Assembly (NCBI GenBank): GCA_018240015.1
Contig: JAFEGJ010000009.1
Location: 1-64,000, forward strand
From: Verrucomicrobiota bacterium
Lineage (GTDB): Bacteria > Chlamydiota > Chlamydiia > Chlamydiales > Rhabdochlamydiaceae
Direction: 5' to 3'
Length of the DNA stretch: 64,000 nucleotides
The position numbers were made by a program, and so were the translations under genes. This document shows, one piece after another, positions 37,274 through 46,274 of this stretch (its first letter is position 1; every line of letters begins with the position of its first letter). Below the pieces are notes generated by a model that had not been told where the DNA came from, made no database searches, and saw only the letters and a program-made list of their open reading frames with translations.

Positions 37274-38246
37274 GCAATTTAGCGATAAATCGGTCAAGAA
37301 GCAGATCAGGATCTAGTCCCGAACTTTTGAGAGCGACTTCAAATTCATAGAGAGCGATAAGTCCGTCTTGGAAAAATCTCTGACGCTTTTTAGCAAATTG
37401 ACTTAAGTATTTTTCTAAAGTTGCGGGTCTTAGCTGCGGAAGCTGCCGGCTGATCTCGTCGCGCTTGCCTTTCAACTGGCTCATTTTGTGTCCGATCTCG
37501 AGCTGGTAACGCAGCTGCCCGAGGAAGGGCAAAGTAAAAGAAAGGTCAGAGCTCTTCTCGGCAGATACTCCTTCTTTTCCCCAAATCACGCTTTCAGCGA
37601 GTTTCCAAAGAGTCGCTTGGTGGTGAGCCTTGGATACAGCTTCTACATCGGTGCTTGTGATTTGTGTTTTGTCGCCGGCAAAGCAGATAATCTTTTCCAC
37701 TTCATGAAATAAACTTGGCATATCGGGGCCCACGAGCTCCAGGAGTAGTGCGGCTGCGGCCGGCTCCATGCGCCGCCCCTGTTTGTGGGCTTCGCGTAAG
37801 ACAAAGTCTTGCAGCCGGCGCTCTCTGTCCCACGGCTTTTCCTCACTTAAATCGAGAACAACGACGTCTTTTTTCCCTTTCTGGTACACATCCGCAAGAG
37901 CTTTCATATCGCGGCTGCCGATGAGCAAAAAAGCCCCCGGCGCGGGATGCTGGGCATAGTGGGATAATTTCTCATTTTTTGCAGCGCCGTCATAGACAGA
38001 AACGGCATGCTTACTAAAGAGGCCAGGAGAGTTGAGATGCGATAAAACGGTTTCTATGGGAGATTCTTCGGAGAATTTTAGCACATGTGCCGATGGGTCT
38101 TTTTGATGGATCACTTCGACAATTTTTTGGAGCATCATCTGCCTCTCAAAATCGCAGGGAATTGCGAGAATAAAGACTGGCGCTAAGTGATCTGGAAAAG
38201 CCTCTTTGAGGTGCTTTTCAAAAGCTGCAACCGTAGCGAATTTCAC
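37248..38246 (-). CDS. holA: DNA polymerase III delta subunit
   Basis: A 332-residue protein matching the delta subunit of the clamp loader: an N-terminal domain without functional Walker A, LIGSRDMKALADVYQKG in the middle, LLLELVGPDMPSLFHEVEKI followed by a DVEAVSKAHHQATLWKLAESV block, and the C-terminal helical collar domain. The delta subunit opens the sliding clamp. It begins at a GTG that overlaps the stop of the OsmC-like gene as GTGA, with GGGGAGAG seven bases upstream, so I prefer it to an earlier in-frame start at 38312. Its 3' end overlaps the methylase gene. Confidence 0.85.
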   Translation of the reverse strand: MKFATVAAFEKHLKEAFPDHLAPVFILAIPCDFERQMMLQKIVEVIHQKDPSAHVLKFSEESPIETVLSHLNSPGLFSKHAVSVYDGAAKNEKLSHYAQHPAPGAFLLIGSRDMKALADVYQKGKKDVVVLDLSEEKPWDRERRLQDFVLREAHKQGRRMEPAAAALLLELVGPDMPSLFHEVEKIICFAGDKTQITSTDVEAVSKAHHQATLWKLAESVIWGKEGVSAEKSSDLSFTLPFLGQLRYQLEIGHKMSQLKGKRDEISRQLPQLRPATLEKYLSQFAKKRQRFFQDGLIALYEFEVALKSSGLDPDLLLDRFIAKLHENTPSAS

Positions 38247-38665
38247 GGCTCTCCCCAGTGGAAGGTAAATTCCTGAACGACATCGGGGTGCAGCGAATGG
38301 TGCACGGGACACGTCATCCCCACTTCCTCGAGTTTTTTGCGCGCCCCCGAATCAAATTCTTGCGGGCAGAAAACGTCGACTTTGAGACGGCCGACTTTGC
38401 GCGAAGGCGCGGCGGCCATTTCTTTGACAACCGTGAGGCGAAGGCCTGTCAGATCTGCGCCCAGACGCTTAGCCGCAATCCCCATGAGCGTGAGGACACA
38501 GGAGCCCAGCGCCGCAGCGACGAGATCCGTGGGAGAAAAGAGCTCCCCTTTTCCTTGGTTGTCTTTGGGGGCATCGGTTTCGATTACGCTGCCGCTTTCT
38601 TTATGGAGGCACTTGGTTCGAAGCTGCCCTAAATACTCTATGTCTATCTGTGTCATAAGAATCAT
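38243..38665 (-). CDS. OsmC/Ohr family protein
   Basis: A 140-residue OsmC-type protein. The two family cysteines are in AALGSCVLTLMGIAA and in VGMTCPVHHSL, and GELFSPTDLVAAALG precedes the first. Members reduce organic hydroperoxides with these cysteines. The start is MILMTQIDIEY (38665); MTQIDIEY (38656) is equally possible, whereas the longer frame up to 38710 runs into the upstream promoter and is not family-like. It is the first gene of the osmC-holA-methylase run, joined to holA by a four-base overlap. Confidence 0.87.
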   Translation of the reverse strand: MILMTQIDIEYLGQLRTKCLHKESGSVIETDAPKDNQGKGELFSPTDLVAAALGSCVLTLMGIAAKRLGADLTGLRLTVVKEMAAAPSRKVGRLKVDVFCPQEFDSGARKKLEEVGMTCPVHHSLHPDVVQEFTFHWGEP

Positions 38666-38709
38666 AGTAATCCATCTTGACGAGCATAGCAATAAATTAA
38701 ATATTTTCA

Positions 38710-38738
38710 TTGACAGACGCCTCTAAGGATGCTATAGT
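38710..38738 (+). promoter_or_regulatory. Consensus promoter for the small basic gene and fabI
   Basis: TTGACA (38710-38715), a 17-base spacer and TATAGT (38733-38738) form a near-perfect housekeeping promoter. The expected start, about 38745, coincides with the A of the ATG of the 49-residue gene. Confidence 0.75.
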
Positions 38739-38744
38739 AAAAAT

Positions 38745-38894
38745 ATGTTCAAAAGAGCGCTAAAACGCCTCACGGCGGTGAGGGAAAAAAGTAAAAAAAC
38801 ACCTGCCAAAACCGAGAAGGCCCCTTCAGGGAAACTTCTTTCCGCTGCAGGTTGGAAGCGCCTCATGATGAAAAAATATAGAAAATCTTCTTAA
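38745..38894 (+). CDS. Small highly basic protein (49 aa)
   Basis: An uninterrupted frame of 49 codons, MFKRALKRLTAVREKS at the start and AGWKRLMMKKYRKSS at the end, with about a third of residues Lys or Arg and no acidic cluster. It ends 36 bases before fabI in the same direction. The promoter just upstream would make its message leaderless, since transcription should begin at or next to the ATG; there is no ribosome site. The composition recalls small histone-like or ribosome-associated proteins, but I recognise no family. An alternative is that this is merely the fabI leader and the frame is chance. Confidence 0.5.
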   Translation: MFKRALKRLTAVREKSKKTPAKTEKAPSGKLLSAAGWKRLMMKKYRKSS

Positions 38895-38930
38895 ACTCTG
38901 GCATAATTGGCTCTTCATAGGAGAGACATT

Positions 38931-39851
38931 ATGCTGTCGATTGATCTCAAAGGAAAAGTTGCTTTTATCGCCGGAATCGGAGACGACCAAGGATACGGCT
39001 GGGCCATAGCTAAGGCGCTCGCCGAGGCAGGGGCAACCATCCTCATCGGTACCTGGACTCCTATCCTCAAAATCTTTACCCAGTCTTGGAGCATGGGAAA
39101 ATTCGATGAGTCGCGCAAACTCTCCAATGGAAAACTCATGGAATACGCCAAGGTTTATGCCCTCGACGCTTCTTTTGATAAACCCGAAGACGTTCCGGCA
39201 GAAATCCGCGACAATAAACGATACCAAGAGGCCTCTGGGTACACGATCTCCGAAGTCGCAGCTGCTATCCAGAAAGACTTTGGCCAAATCGACATCTTTG
39301 TCCACAGCCTGGCCAACGGTCCTGAAGTCAAAAAACCCTTACTTGAAACCTCCCGAAATGGCTATTTGGCCGCTTTAAGCTCGTCATCATATTCGTTTGT
39401 AAGTCTCATTCAGCACTTAGGGCCCCTTATGCCTCCTGGCAGCTCAGCCCTATCCCTAACCTATATGGCCTCTGAGCGCGTCATTCCCGGCTACGGCGGG
39501 GGTATGAGCTCGGCTAAAGCCGCTCTCGAGAGCGATACGCGCGTGCTGGCTTGGGAAGCAGGACGTAAATGGGGTCTTCGTGTGAACGTGATTTCAGCAG
39601 GAGCGCTGCGCAGCCGCGCGGCTAGGGCGATTGGATTTATCGATCAGATGATTTCATATTCGGAAGCTAATAGCCCGCTCGATGGCAAAGAGCTATCAGC
39701 TGAAGAAATCGGAAGCGCCGCGGCATTCTTACTCTCTCCCCTCGCTTCGGCGATTACGGGAGCGATCATCTATGTCGACAATGGAATGCATGCGATGGGA
39801 CTAGCGCCTGACAGTCCTAGCTTGCAGCTGCAGCAGCCGGCTACTGTTTAG
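38931..39851 (+). CDS. fabI: Enoyl-[acyl-carrier-protein] reductase, plant/chlamydial type
   Basis: A 306-residue short-chain dehydrogenase-like reductase. It begins [19 protein letters not shown] with the NADH site, has a long insertion around residues 42-105 typical of plant and chlamydial Fab[10 protein letters not shown] near residue 125, and the active site Y188-x7-K196 in [16 protein letters not shown]. coli FabI uses Tyr-x6-Lys, so this is the plant-like subtype. It reduces the enoyl-ACP in the last step of each fatty-acid elongation cycle. AGGAGAG precedes the ATG at 38931. The promoter at 38710-38738 drives it, together with the small basic gene. The end overlaps the opposite-strand 745-residue gene by 11 bases. 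Confidence 0.96.
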   Translation: MLSIDLKGKVAFIAGIGDDQGYGWAIAKALAEAGATILIGTWTPILKIFTQSWSMGKFDESRKLSNGKLMEYAKVYALDASFDKPEDVPAEIRDNKRYQEASGYTISEVAAAIQKDFGQIDIFVHSLANGPEVKKPLLETSRNGYLAALSSSSYSFVSLIQHLGPLMPPGSSALSLTYMASERVIPGYGGGMSSAKAALESDTRVLAWEAGRKWGLRVNVISAGALRSRAARAIGFIDQMISYSEANSPLDGKELSAEEIGSAAAFLLSPLASAITGAIIYVDNGMHAMGLAPDSPSLQLQQPATV

Positions 39852-42078
39852 CAAGAATGCGCCTATAGTAGCCTGTTAAGAGCGCTGTGTAAGCATCTTC
39901 GATAGTCCGACTCCATGATCCATCATCATTTCGAATGGCTTCTTTTTGCTCTTTAGACAGTTCAACATGGTCCAAGTACTTCTTTGCCATATCAAGCAGC
40001 GCTAGATCTTCATGTGTCAGCACCTTGGGTCCATTTCTGTTGATCTTAGAAATGAGATCAAATAGACGTATGGCCAGATGTTTTCTCCAATCTGCATCGG
40101 TAGGCTTTTGAAGCTCGAATTGCTCCCAAGTAGTTTTGATGGTCTCCTCAAAAATGGTTTGGATATTCTTTTGCATATCGGTCGGGATATTTTGAACATC
40201 GGCTTTCACTTTACCGGTATTTGCAACGAAGTTCGCAAGACCTTTGGCAAGAGTTTGAGCATCGTTGCTAGATGCAGGGAGAATTCCAATGGATTTTTGA
40301 AGATCCATTTCCCATCCGATTGTGGCTTGATAATGTGCTTTCCACGCTTCATTATAAGACTGCTCCTTTTCAAAGGTTTTCTTCCGTTGTTCATTATACA
40401 GGTCTACCTTATCTCCCCATAGTGGAGCTACAGTGGAGCTTATTTTAGCCAAAACACCGGTACCATATAAAGGATGACTTGGACGCACGAAAATACTAGC
40501 CTCGCGGCGATCCTTCAAACCAAGCTCTAGATAAAACGACTCGTAATAGAGGGGTGTCATGATACAGTTTTGAAAACCGAGCTCTTGCAAACTATTGTTT
40601 ATATCATCCAATTTGTCTTCAACGGCAGAGAGTTCTGATTGTTTTTGATTTAATGCATTTTCATATTCTGTCTGTGCTGTTACCCATTCGAGAAGCGTTT
40701 TATTAATATCTTGCAAATGCTGAAGTTCAGCGCCGACGAAACCTGCAGCGGATTTTTGCTTTGTTACTTGCTCAGTACGTGCGATCAACTGGGTTTCACA
40801 TTGCTTTGCGTCTTTTACAGTGGTTGGTGAGGATAACGGCTGGGGCATATAGAGATTCGGCTCAGTATAGGGCTGTAAAAGTTGACACAATCTTTGATGG
40901 ATCTCCCCACGCTTACCCTCAAATCTTTGTGAAGCTATAAGGTCTAACTCTCCTTTCAATTTTTGCTTGAGACCTAAATTCACATGTTGCTGACCCGCAA
41001 GATTCTTAATTTGTTCAAAATCCTCTCTTCTCGGTGGGTTTTGCTCGGCAGTCGAGCGTTTCATTGGAAGGGAAGGAAGATCTGAAGGAAGTGTAGATTG
41101 TGGCCTTGAGGAATATAGTTCAGAGGTCTTAAAAGCTCTAGCTGTGCGTGAGGGGGTGATTTGCATATAGACATCTTTCCAACGGAATGCCCATGGAATA
41201 TCGTCGTTGGCTTGTTGCAACTGCGCATATGATTTGCGGTATTCTTCTGTAACAATTTCGAGCTCTTTTTGCGTAGCATTGCTAGGTGCTATAAATTCTC
41301 TATTAACGCGCTCCAATGCATCGACTAGCTGATCGAATTTTGCCTCGTCGATATATTCCCATTCAGCATCGTTAAAGGAGGTTTTGATTTCTTCGCGATT
41401 CAAACGTGTTGTTTTGGCTTTCTCAACGAGTGTTTGAATCTTCCTCTCCAATCGTTTATAAATCTGTTTTTCTCTTTTGCTTATGTATCCTGACAATCCA
41501 GTATTATCACTGCCGTATAAAGCACCGCGCTTCAATACGTCCTGAGGAGAAAACTGGCTACCTAAAACAGCTGCTACGGATGTGGTAGCGGGGAAGACGG
41601 AATATCGATTTAACATCTTATGAATGACTGGTAAATCATGTACGACATCAATAAATTGAGGATCATCCATGGTCATTTTGAATAGATAAGCTTTAGCTCT
41701 TGCGTCAAAGTGCTGAGCTAACTGCGTGCGTTTTGAAGACTCCAATTTTGGATCCACTGTATCTTGAAAAACCTCAGATAAAACTTGTGCACTTTGCTGA
41801 ATCTTCTCAAGAGGATCGAGAGCAACAACTTTAGAGCAAACAACAAGGATTAAATTATCGATGGCGATATCTAAATTGCCTGCCGAAAACTGGGATGCAT
41901 TTATGGCTTTTGTTACTTCTTTTTGCTTCTGCTGATAGTCCTTTTGGGGAACACTTTTCTTGTATACCTGAACCAAGTTGGATGGGGCAGCGTTATTGGT
42001 ATAATTCTGAACAGGAGATGCGGGCAAAAGACGAGTGCTTTCCCGGGCGGCTGCGCTGAATGACATAATTTCTTCCAT
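39841..42078 (-). CDS. Large helical protein, family member 3 (745 aa)
   Basis: A 745-residue charged, helix-rich protein of the same family as the products at 22507-24969 and 25111-28002. The N-terminal module begins [10 protein letters not shown] at about residue 172 and continues through [18 protein letters not shown]; the C-terminal module contains [20 protein letters not shown] near the end. In between are coiled-coil stretches and a Pro/Ser-rich part around residues 325-360. No signal peptide or membrane helix is visible. An in-frame ATG four codons later (MSFSAAARE) is an alternative start. It lies 118 bases downstream of a 200-residue gene. Function is unknown. Confidence 0.75.
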   Translation of the reverse strand: MEEIMSFSAAARESTRLLPASPVQNYTNNAAPSNLVQVYKKSVPQKDYQQKQKEVTKAINASQFSAGNLDIAIDNLILVVCSKVVALDPLEKIQQSAQVLSEVFQDTVDPKLESSKRTQLAQHFDARAKAYLFKMTMDDPQFIDVVHDLPVIHKMLNRYSVFPATTSVAAVLGSQFSPQDVLKRGALYGSDNTGLSGYISKREKQIYKRLERKIQTLVEKAKTTRLNREEIKTSFNDAEWEYIDEAKFDQLVDALERVNREFIAPSNATQKELEIVTEEYRKSYAQLQQANDDIPWAFRWKDVYMQITPSRTARAFKTSELYSSRPQSTLPSDLPSLPMKRSTAEQNPPRREDFEQIKNLAGQQHVNLGLKQKLKGELDLIASQRFEGKRGEIHQRLCQLLQPYTEPNLYMPQPLSSPTTVKDAKQCETQLIARTEQVTKQKSAAGFVGAELQHLQDINKTLLEWVTAQTEYENALNQKQSELSAVEDKLDDINNSLQELGFQNCIMTPLYYESFYLELGLKDRREASIFVRPSHPLYGTGVLAKISSTVAPLWGDKVDLYNEQRKKTFEKEQSYNEAWKAHYQATIGWEMDLQKSIGILPASSNDAQTLAKGLANFVANTGKVKADVQNIPTDMQKNIQTIFEETIKTTWEQFELQKPTDADWRKHLAIRLFDLISKINRNGPKVLTHEDLALLDMAKKYLDHVELSKEQKEAIRNDDGSWSRTIEDAYTALLTGYYRRILAKQ

Positions 42079-42195
42079 AAAACACCTTGTTATAAATTAA
42101 TTTCTATTAATTATAACAATTTATTTTAAAAAAGTCACTAATTATTTGAATTGTTTAAAATGCTGGTTTTCAATGGTTTAAAATATTAACCGCGA

Positions 42196-42798
42196 TTACT
42201 TTCGCTGATAAGCTGCCAGGGTTTGTTTCCATAGGGGAACTTCGAAACTTCTCTTAAAATTTTGCAATATACTGCGGATTTTTACAGCAGCCAAGATAAA
42301 AGGATCAATAAGTGTTTTGATGAATAAGGTGATGATATTTCTTCGTCTCATGGCTCTATTAACATCCTTATTCCACTGGATTAGACGCATAGCAATGGGA
42401 TTTTCTGCTTGAATTTGCTTTATCAAATTGTCTATCAAGCTGATCTGTAATTCATTCAAATTGTTATTTTTAAGCGCCTCAAGAGACGCTACATGTGTAA
42501 TATCCCACTTGAATTCTTTTAGAATGGAAACAAGCAACGGAATCTTTGAGGTAGGATTAAATTGAGGAATTTCATCTCCTAAATTTAAAAAACTCTTCGT
42601 GTTAATTAACAAACAAAGGGAAGCACATTTTCTTCTCCATGGGGATTGGTTATTATCTTGTGCTTGTTTAACGAATTGGTTTAGATCATTTTGCCAAATA
42701 CGAGCAGTTTTTTTTCTGGTTTCCGCACTTATATCAAAATTCGGTATACGCTCAACTAAATCTTCGCTGCTAATTCTTAAACTAACCGATCTTTCCAT
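42196..42798 (-). CDS. Hypothetical helical protein
   Basis: A 200-residue unrecognised protein, charged and mostly helical, with one moderately hydrophobic stretch at about residues 160-180 (IITLFIKTLIDPFILAAVKI) that might be a membrane or packing helix. The ATG at 42798 has GGTGG just upstream; earlier GTG codons in frame are possible. It precedes the 745-residue gene on the same strand, so they could be co-transcribed. Confidence 0.6.
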   Translation of the reverse strand: MERSVSLRISSEDLVERIPNFDISAETRKKTARIWQNDLNQFVKQAQDNNQSPWRRKCASLCLLINTKSFLNLGDEIPQFNPTSKIPLLVSILKEFKWDITHVASLEALKNNNLNELQISLIDNLIKQIQAENPIAMRLIQWNKDVNRAMRRRNIITLFIKTLIDPFILAAVKIRSILQNFKRSFEVPLWKQTLAAYQRK

Positions 42799-42895
42799 AA
42801 CCACCACTATTAATATTTATATGTCTATTATACTAAAATAATTAGATAAATAATAATTAATTTACTGTTAATGGTGTTGGGGGCTTATTGCAGAA

Positions 42896-43879
42896 CTAGC
42901 TAATTTGCAATAGGTTAGTATAGTGAAAATGCACTTTTAAAGGACCTTGACCGATAGTTCGCAGAGCGATTTTCCAATCATAGGCATCGAATTTGGTAGC
43001 TGAGAGCTGGCCGGGGCGGTTCCCCCGTGAAATATGCCCAAAAACCTTCCCCTCCCCTTCTACAGAAAAACTGACCTCAAAATGGGCAACCTGAAGGCGG
43101 TCGCCGAGTTGGAAAGTCGTAGCTTTTTGATGGTCAACTGTGATGTTATGATCGGGATGGGCATCGATATAAAGGACTGTTTCATCCGCACCTTCAGAAA
43201 TATATATAGAATGGGTGTGTTTTTGGTCCCCCCAGATATGGGGTGAGGTTTTGTGATCCGCGGGAAAAACAAGGTTCTCCCAAGGTCGGATGACAGAAGC
43301 ACGGACGTGGGTGGGGTGATCTTCCAGAGCGCGGCGCGAAAGCTCTGGCATAAATAGATCAAAAAGAGTGACAGCTGGTTCAAACTTCTCTTGCTGTTGA
43401 GGTCCAATAAATGCAAAAGCCCGGGGATCCCACTGCCTAAGGGCCGGGGTTGGATCAAGATTGTCTAGCTGACAAACGATAAGGTAATTAGCCCACTCCT
43501 GCGGTGTGTGAGGGTTTTCGGGAAGGATTGGCTTAGGGAGCGAGGCGAGCTGCTCTTCGAGCTTTTGACGCAATGGCACACCTAGAATAGGGCCAAATTC
43601 TCTTAAAATCCAAAAAAGATAGGGATAGAGTTTGCGACCAAAATAAATGTCTCCTTGAGTTGGATATTCATGAAGATGAGGCGATAGACCAAAGGGGAGC
43701 AATTTTTCTAAAAGGGCTTTGGCTTCGAGAACATGATCGACTTGCCGCGACCTTAAAAGGCTTAATGCAAAGGCATAATTATCGAGGAGTGGGATGACAC
43801 CCTCCTCATGAATGAAACCTGTTTTTAAACTTTGTCTTAATCGGCCAGCACGAAGGGCTAACTCAAGCTGTTTTTCCAT
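42896..43879 (-). CDS. Hypothetical protein: helical N-terminal half, β-rich C-terminal half
   Basis: A 327-residue protein without signal peptide. Residues ~1-165 appear helical (RAGRLRQSLKTG, LLDNYAFALSLLRSRQ, GRKLYPYLFWILREFG), and residues ~190-327 alternate as in β-sandwich domains with many histidines (KTSPHIWGDQKHTHS, DAHPDHNITVDHQ). A helical toroid followed by a β-sandwich is the plan of several polysaccharide-lyase and glycosidase families, but I see no diagnostic motif and do not assign one. The gene lies 53 bases downstream of the prolyl hydroxylase gene on the same strand, so it may be the last gene of the two-partner secretion operon. The start at 43879 has only a weak ribosome site. 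Confidence 0.65.
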   Translation of the reverse strand: MEKQLELALRAGRLRQSLKTGFIHEEGVIPLLDNYAFALSLLRSRQVDHVLEAKALLEKLLPFGLSPHLHEYPTQGDIYFGRKLYPYLFWILREFGPILGVPLRQKLEEQLASLPKPILPENPHTPQEWANYLIVCQLDNLDPTPALRQWDPRAFAFIGPQQQEKFEPAVTLFDLFMPELSRRALEDHPTHVRASVIRPWENLVFPADHKTSPHIWGDQKHTHSIYISEGADETVLYIDAHPDHNITVDHQKATTFQLGDRLQVAHFEVSFSVEGEGKVFGHISRGNRPGQLSATKFDAYDWKIALRTIGQGPLKVHFHYTNLLQIS

Positions 43880-43932
43880 AAACAATTATTAGATTATGTA
43901 GGAGTTTTTAATAATTTGGAATTAAAATCGAA

Positions 43933-44586
43933 TTATCTAAATATTCCTTGTCGGAGCCATTTGGTGGCCAGCCACTTTTCACCCCGGGTGACGGGAGCGC
44001 CGCCATGAAAGGTGTTGGGATCGGGCTTGCCATCGAGGCGGCAATCAAAAAAGAGAAGGGCGTCTCCTTTTTTGGGCTTTACCTTGATGTTGAGACGGGG
44101 AAAGACGGTTTCGCCTCCACCTTCGGGTGTATTGAGATACATGAGAAAGGATGCCACGCGCTGGCCTCCCCTACTCGCATGCTGCGCCCCGCCGATGGTG
44201 TTTTCATCAAAATAATCGTGGTGGGGTTTGTATTCCCCGCCCACACTGTAGTAGAGGACTTGGATGCTCTCTCCATTTTCTTTGGGGATGAGTGTCACAG
44301 CGGAAATTCTGGCTTCGATGGCGGAGACGATGGGGTCATTTAGGTGCTGTGGAAGAAAGGCTCCATAGCTGGTCCTGTCGTTATTATACACATCGCGGGA
44401 GGAGTTGAGGTCGATAACGGTCGATCTCTGGAGGTAGTTGGCAGCTAAATTCTTGAGATGATCGCATTCTTCGTCGCTTAAAAAATTGTGAAAGACAAAA
44501 ATACGGGGATTCCAACTGAGGGGCTCCATTTGGACTTGAGCCAGCGCGGTCATGGTCACTATGATAAATAGGATCGTATAGCGCAT
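43933..44586 (-). CDS. Exported prolyl 4-hydroxylase-like 2-oxoglutarate/Fe(II) dioxygenase
   Basis: A 217-residue P4H-type dioxygenase with an N-terminal signal peptide (MRYTILFIIVTMTALAQV). Iron ligands are H122 and D124 (YKPHHDYFD) and H194 (NTFHGGAPV), and K204 in RGEKWLATKWLR is the expected 2-oxoglutarate anchor. LYYSVGGEYKPHHDYF and FLMYLNTPEGGGETVFP are classic for the catalytic domain of prolyl 4-hydroxylases. It should hydroxylate prolines, using O2 and 2-oxoglutarate, on the periplasmic side. Its ATG overlaps the stop of tpsB1 by one base (TAATG), so it is translationally coupled to the secretion genes. The exoprotein of this locus has a Pro13-(Ser-Pro)3 tract, a natural candidate substrate (inferred). 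Confidence 0.9.
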   Translation of the reverse strand: MRYTILFIIVTMTALAQVQMEPLSWNPRIFVFHNFLSDEECDHLKNLAANYLQRSTVIDLNSSRDVYNNDRTSYGAFLPQHLNDPIVSAIEARISAVTLIPKENGESIQVLYYSVGGEYKPHHDYFDENTIGGAQHASRGGQRVASFLMYLNTPEGGGETVFPRLNIKVKPKKGDALLFFDCRLDGKPDPNTFHGGAPVTRGEKWLATKWLRQGIFR

Positions 44587-46265
44587 TAGAAAGCGATGAG
44601 AGCTCCCAGGTGAACTTTCCAGCCTTTATCTTGTCCATCATGGATGGGGATGAACCGGTAGCCGTAATCGGCGCGGATGGAGATGTTATTTTTGAGACGG
44701 TAGCGAAGACCTGGACCTACGCTTGCGAGCTGCTGGGTGTGCTTGACGTGCCTCTCATCATGATAATTGATGGAGAGTCCGTAGTCGGCAAAGGCAAGAA
44801 AATAGAGTTCATCGATATGCTTCTTAGAAAAGATGCCAAAAATGGGAAAGGAAGGGGTTCTAATCTCAAAATTACCGCAATATCCCTGATCGGCATTAGC
44901 TTCTCTCTCGTCATAGCCGCGGACGGTGTCATATCCACCGAGGCCAAATTGTTCGCTAGGAAGCAGGGTGGTTGTGGGGATTTGCCCTCGTGCTTGAAAA
45001 TAGATATGAAATTTCCAGGGGAGTTGATAGTTTTCGGAAACGGTAAATCGTCCGTACGCATAGGTGCTCTTCGCGCCCCGGCGCAGTTCGTTATACGCAC
45101 GGTTGCTTTGCTTGGGCAAAACATTGCCGGGTGAGGCAAAGACTTCTCCTTGGAGGGTAAATTCGTTGCTTTTGTTTTTTATGCCGAGATTATAGGCAAA
45201 CATGAGCTGCAAAATGTTCACTTCGTTGGCGATGATGGGATTTTCTTGCCGCTCGACAAATTCGAGGTTGTTATTGGTGTTTTTATAGTCGACTCCGATG
45301 ACCCATTCGTTTTCTGTTCCTTTGTAGGTAGGAGGGATGGGCATGGTATAGCGCGCGCTGCTCTGAAAACTGCGTCCCTTCGAATGGAAATGCTCGTGCT
45401 TGGGTTCGATGGTCGCATAGCCGCCGTAGAGTTGGAAAATGTGGCGCCAGGGTAAAGGGGCGACATAATTGATGGTGTTGGCTCTAAACCGTTTTAAGTT
45501 GTCAGAAACGGTGGCCTGATAAGTCAATTGCTGATCGCATCCAAATGCGTTGAGCCAATTGAAGCCTCCGAAGATGCGCGTCTGGCCTGTCTCTTCGACT
45601 CCGGTATTGTCGCCGCCGACATACAAGCGAAGAGGAAATCGATCTTCGGTCACGAGTTCGATATCGGTTGTCCCTTCGCGACTTCCAGGGGTAAAAATTA
45701 AGTTGGTATGATGGTAGGGATTGCGGTTCATCCATGCGACGTCTTCGAGAAGAGAATTGGTATCGATTTCTTCTCCCTGCTTTAATCGGATATAGCTTTT
45801 GAGGAGTTTATCAGAGTACCAGCGGTTTCCTCTCGTAGAAATCGTCTGCAGTTTGCCTTCGGTGATGACGATTTGCAAAACGCCTTCGGTGATGTCTTGC
45901 TCAGGGATGTCGATGGCGACAACGGGCCGTCCGTGGCTGCGATAATAGCGGAAAATCTCATCTCGGACGAGGACGACGAGTTCTTTGGTAAAACATTTGC
46001 CCATGAAAAGGGGTTCGAGCGATAGTCTGAGGGTTTCAACTCCTTCAGGAATATCTAAATTTCTAGCTTCTATGCCTTTGATGGTAGCGATGGCTCTTTT
46101 GTCTTTTCTTGTGAGAGTCGTTTTAGGTCCTGTGAGAAAAATCCCATTGAGTGGATGCTCACCCATCGAAACACAGGGGCGCTCATTCATTGGCGCAAGA
46201 TCTTGTGAAGAGGCGATAATGGAAGAAGAGGAGATGAGAAGTAGAGAGAATAGTAATTTATTCAT
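44586..46265 (-). CDS. Two-partner secretion outer-membrane transporter TpsB1 (FhaC/ShlB type)
   Basis: A 559-residue Omp85-superfamily transporter. After a signal peptide (MNKLLFSLLLISSSSIIASS) come two POTRA domains (about residues 90-220, including VVAIDIPEQDITEGVLQIVI, the POTRA_2 signature) and a C-terminal β-barrel. The L6 signature appears as YDTVRGYDE, and the protein ends with an alternating strand closing in phenylalanine (VHLGALIAF). It recognises the TPS domain of the exoprotein in the periplasm and conducts it across the outer membrane. The ATG at 46265 lies 10 bases past the tpsA stop; a TTG nine bases upstream would add three residues only. A second, similar transporter gene is at 63003-64000. 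Confidence 0.92.
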   Translation of the reverse strand: MNKLLFSLLLISSSSIIASSQDLAPMNERPCVSMGEHPLNGIFLTGPKTTLTRKDKRAIATIKGIEARNLDIPEGVETLRLSLEPLFMGKCFTKELVVLVRDEIFRYYRSHGRPVVAIDIPEQDITEGVLQIVITEGKLQTISTRGNRWYSDKLLKSYIRLKQGEEIDTNSLLEDVAWMNRNPYHHTNLIFTPGSREGTTDIELVTEDRFPLRLYVGGDNTGVEETGQTRIFGGFNWLNAFGCDQQLTYQATVSDNLKRFRANTINYVAPLPWRHIFQLYGGYATIEPKHEHFHSKGRSFQSSARYTMPIPPTYKGTENEWVIGVDYKNTNNNLEFVERQENPIIANEVNILQLMFAYNLGIKNKSNEFTLQGEVFASPGNVLPKQSNRAYNELRRGAKSTYAYGRFTVSENYQLPWKFHIYFQARGQIPTTTLLPSEQFGLGGYDTVRGYDEREANADQGYCGNFEIRTPSFPIFGIFSKKHIDELYFLAFADYGLSINYHDERHVKHTQQLASVGPGLRYRLKNNISIRADYGYRFIPIHDGQDKGWKVHLGALIAF

Positions 46266-46274
46266 AACCCACAA

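Noticed and set aside
42808-42895. Possible tRNA or small RNA in an AT-rich gap
   Set aside because: No cloverleaf, TTCGA-type loop or CCA-proximal stem could be found by eye.
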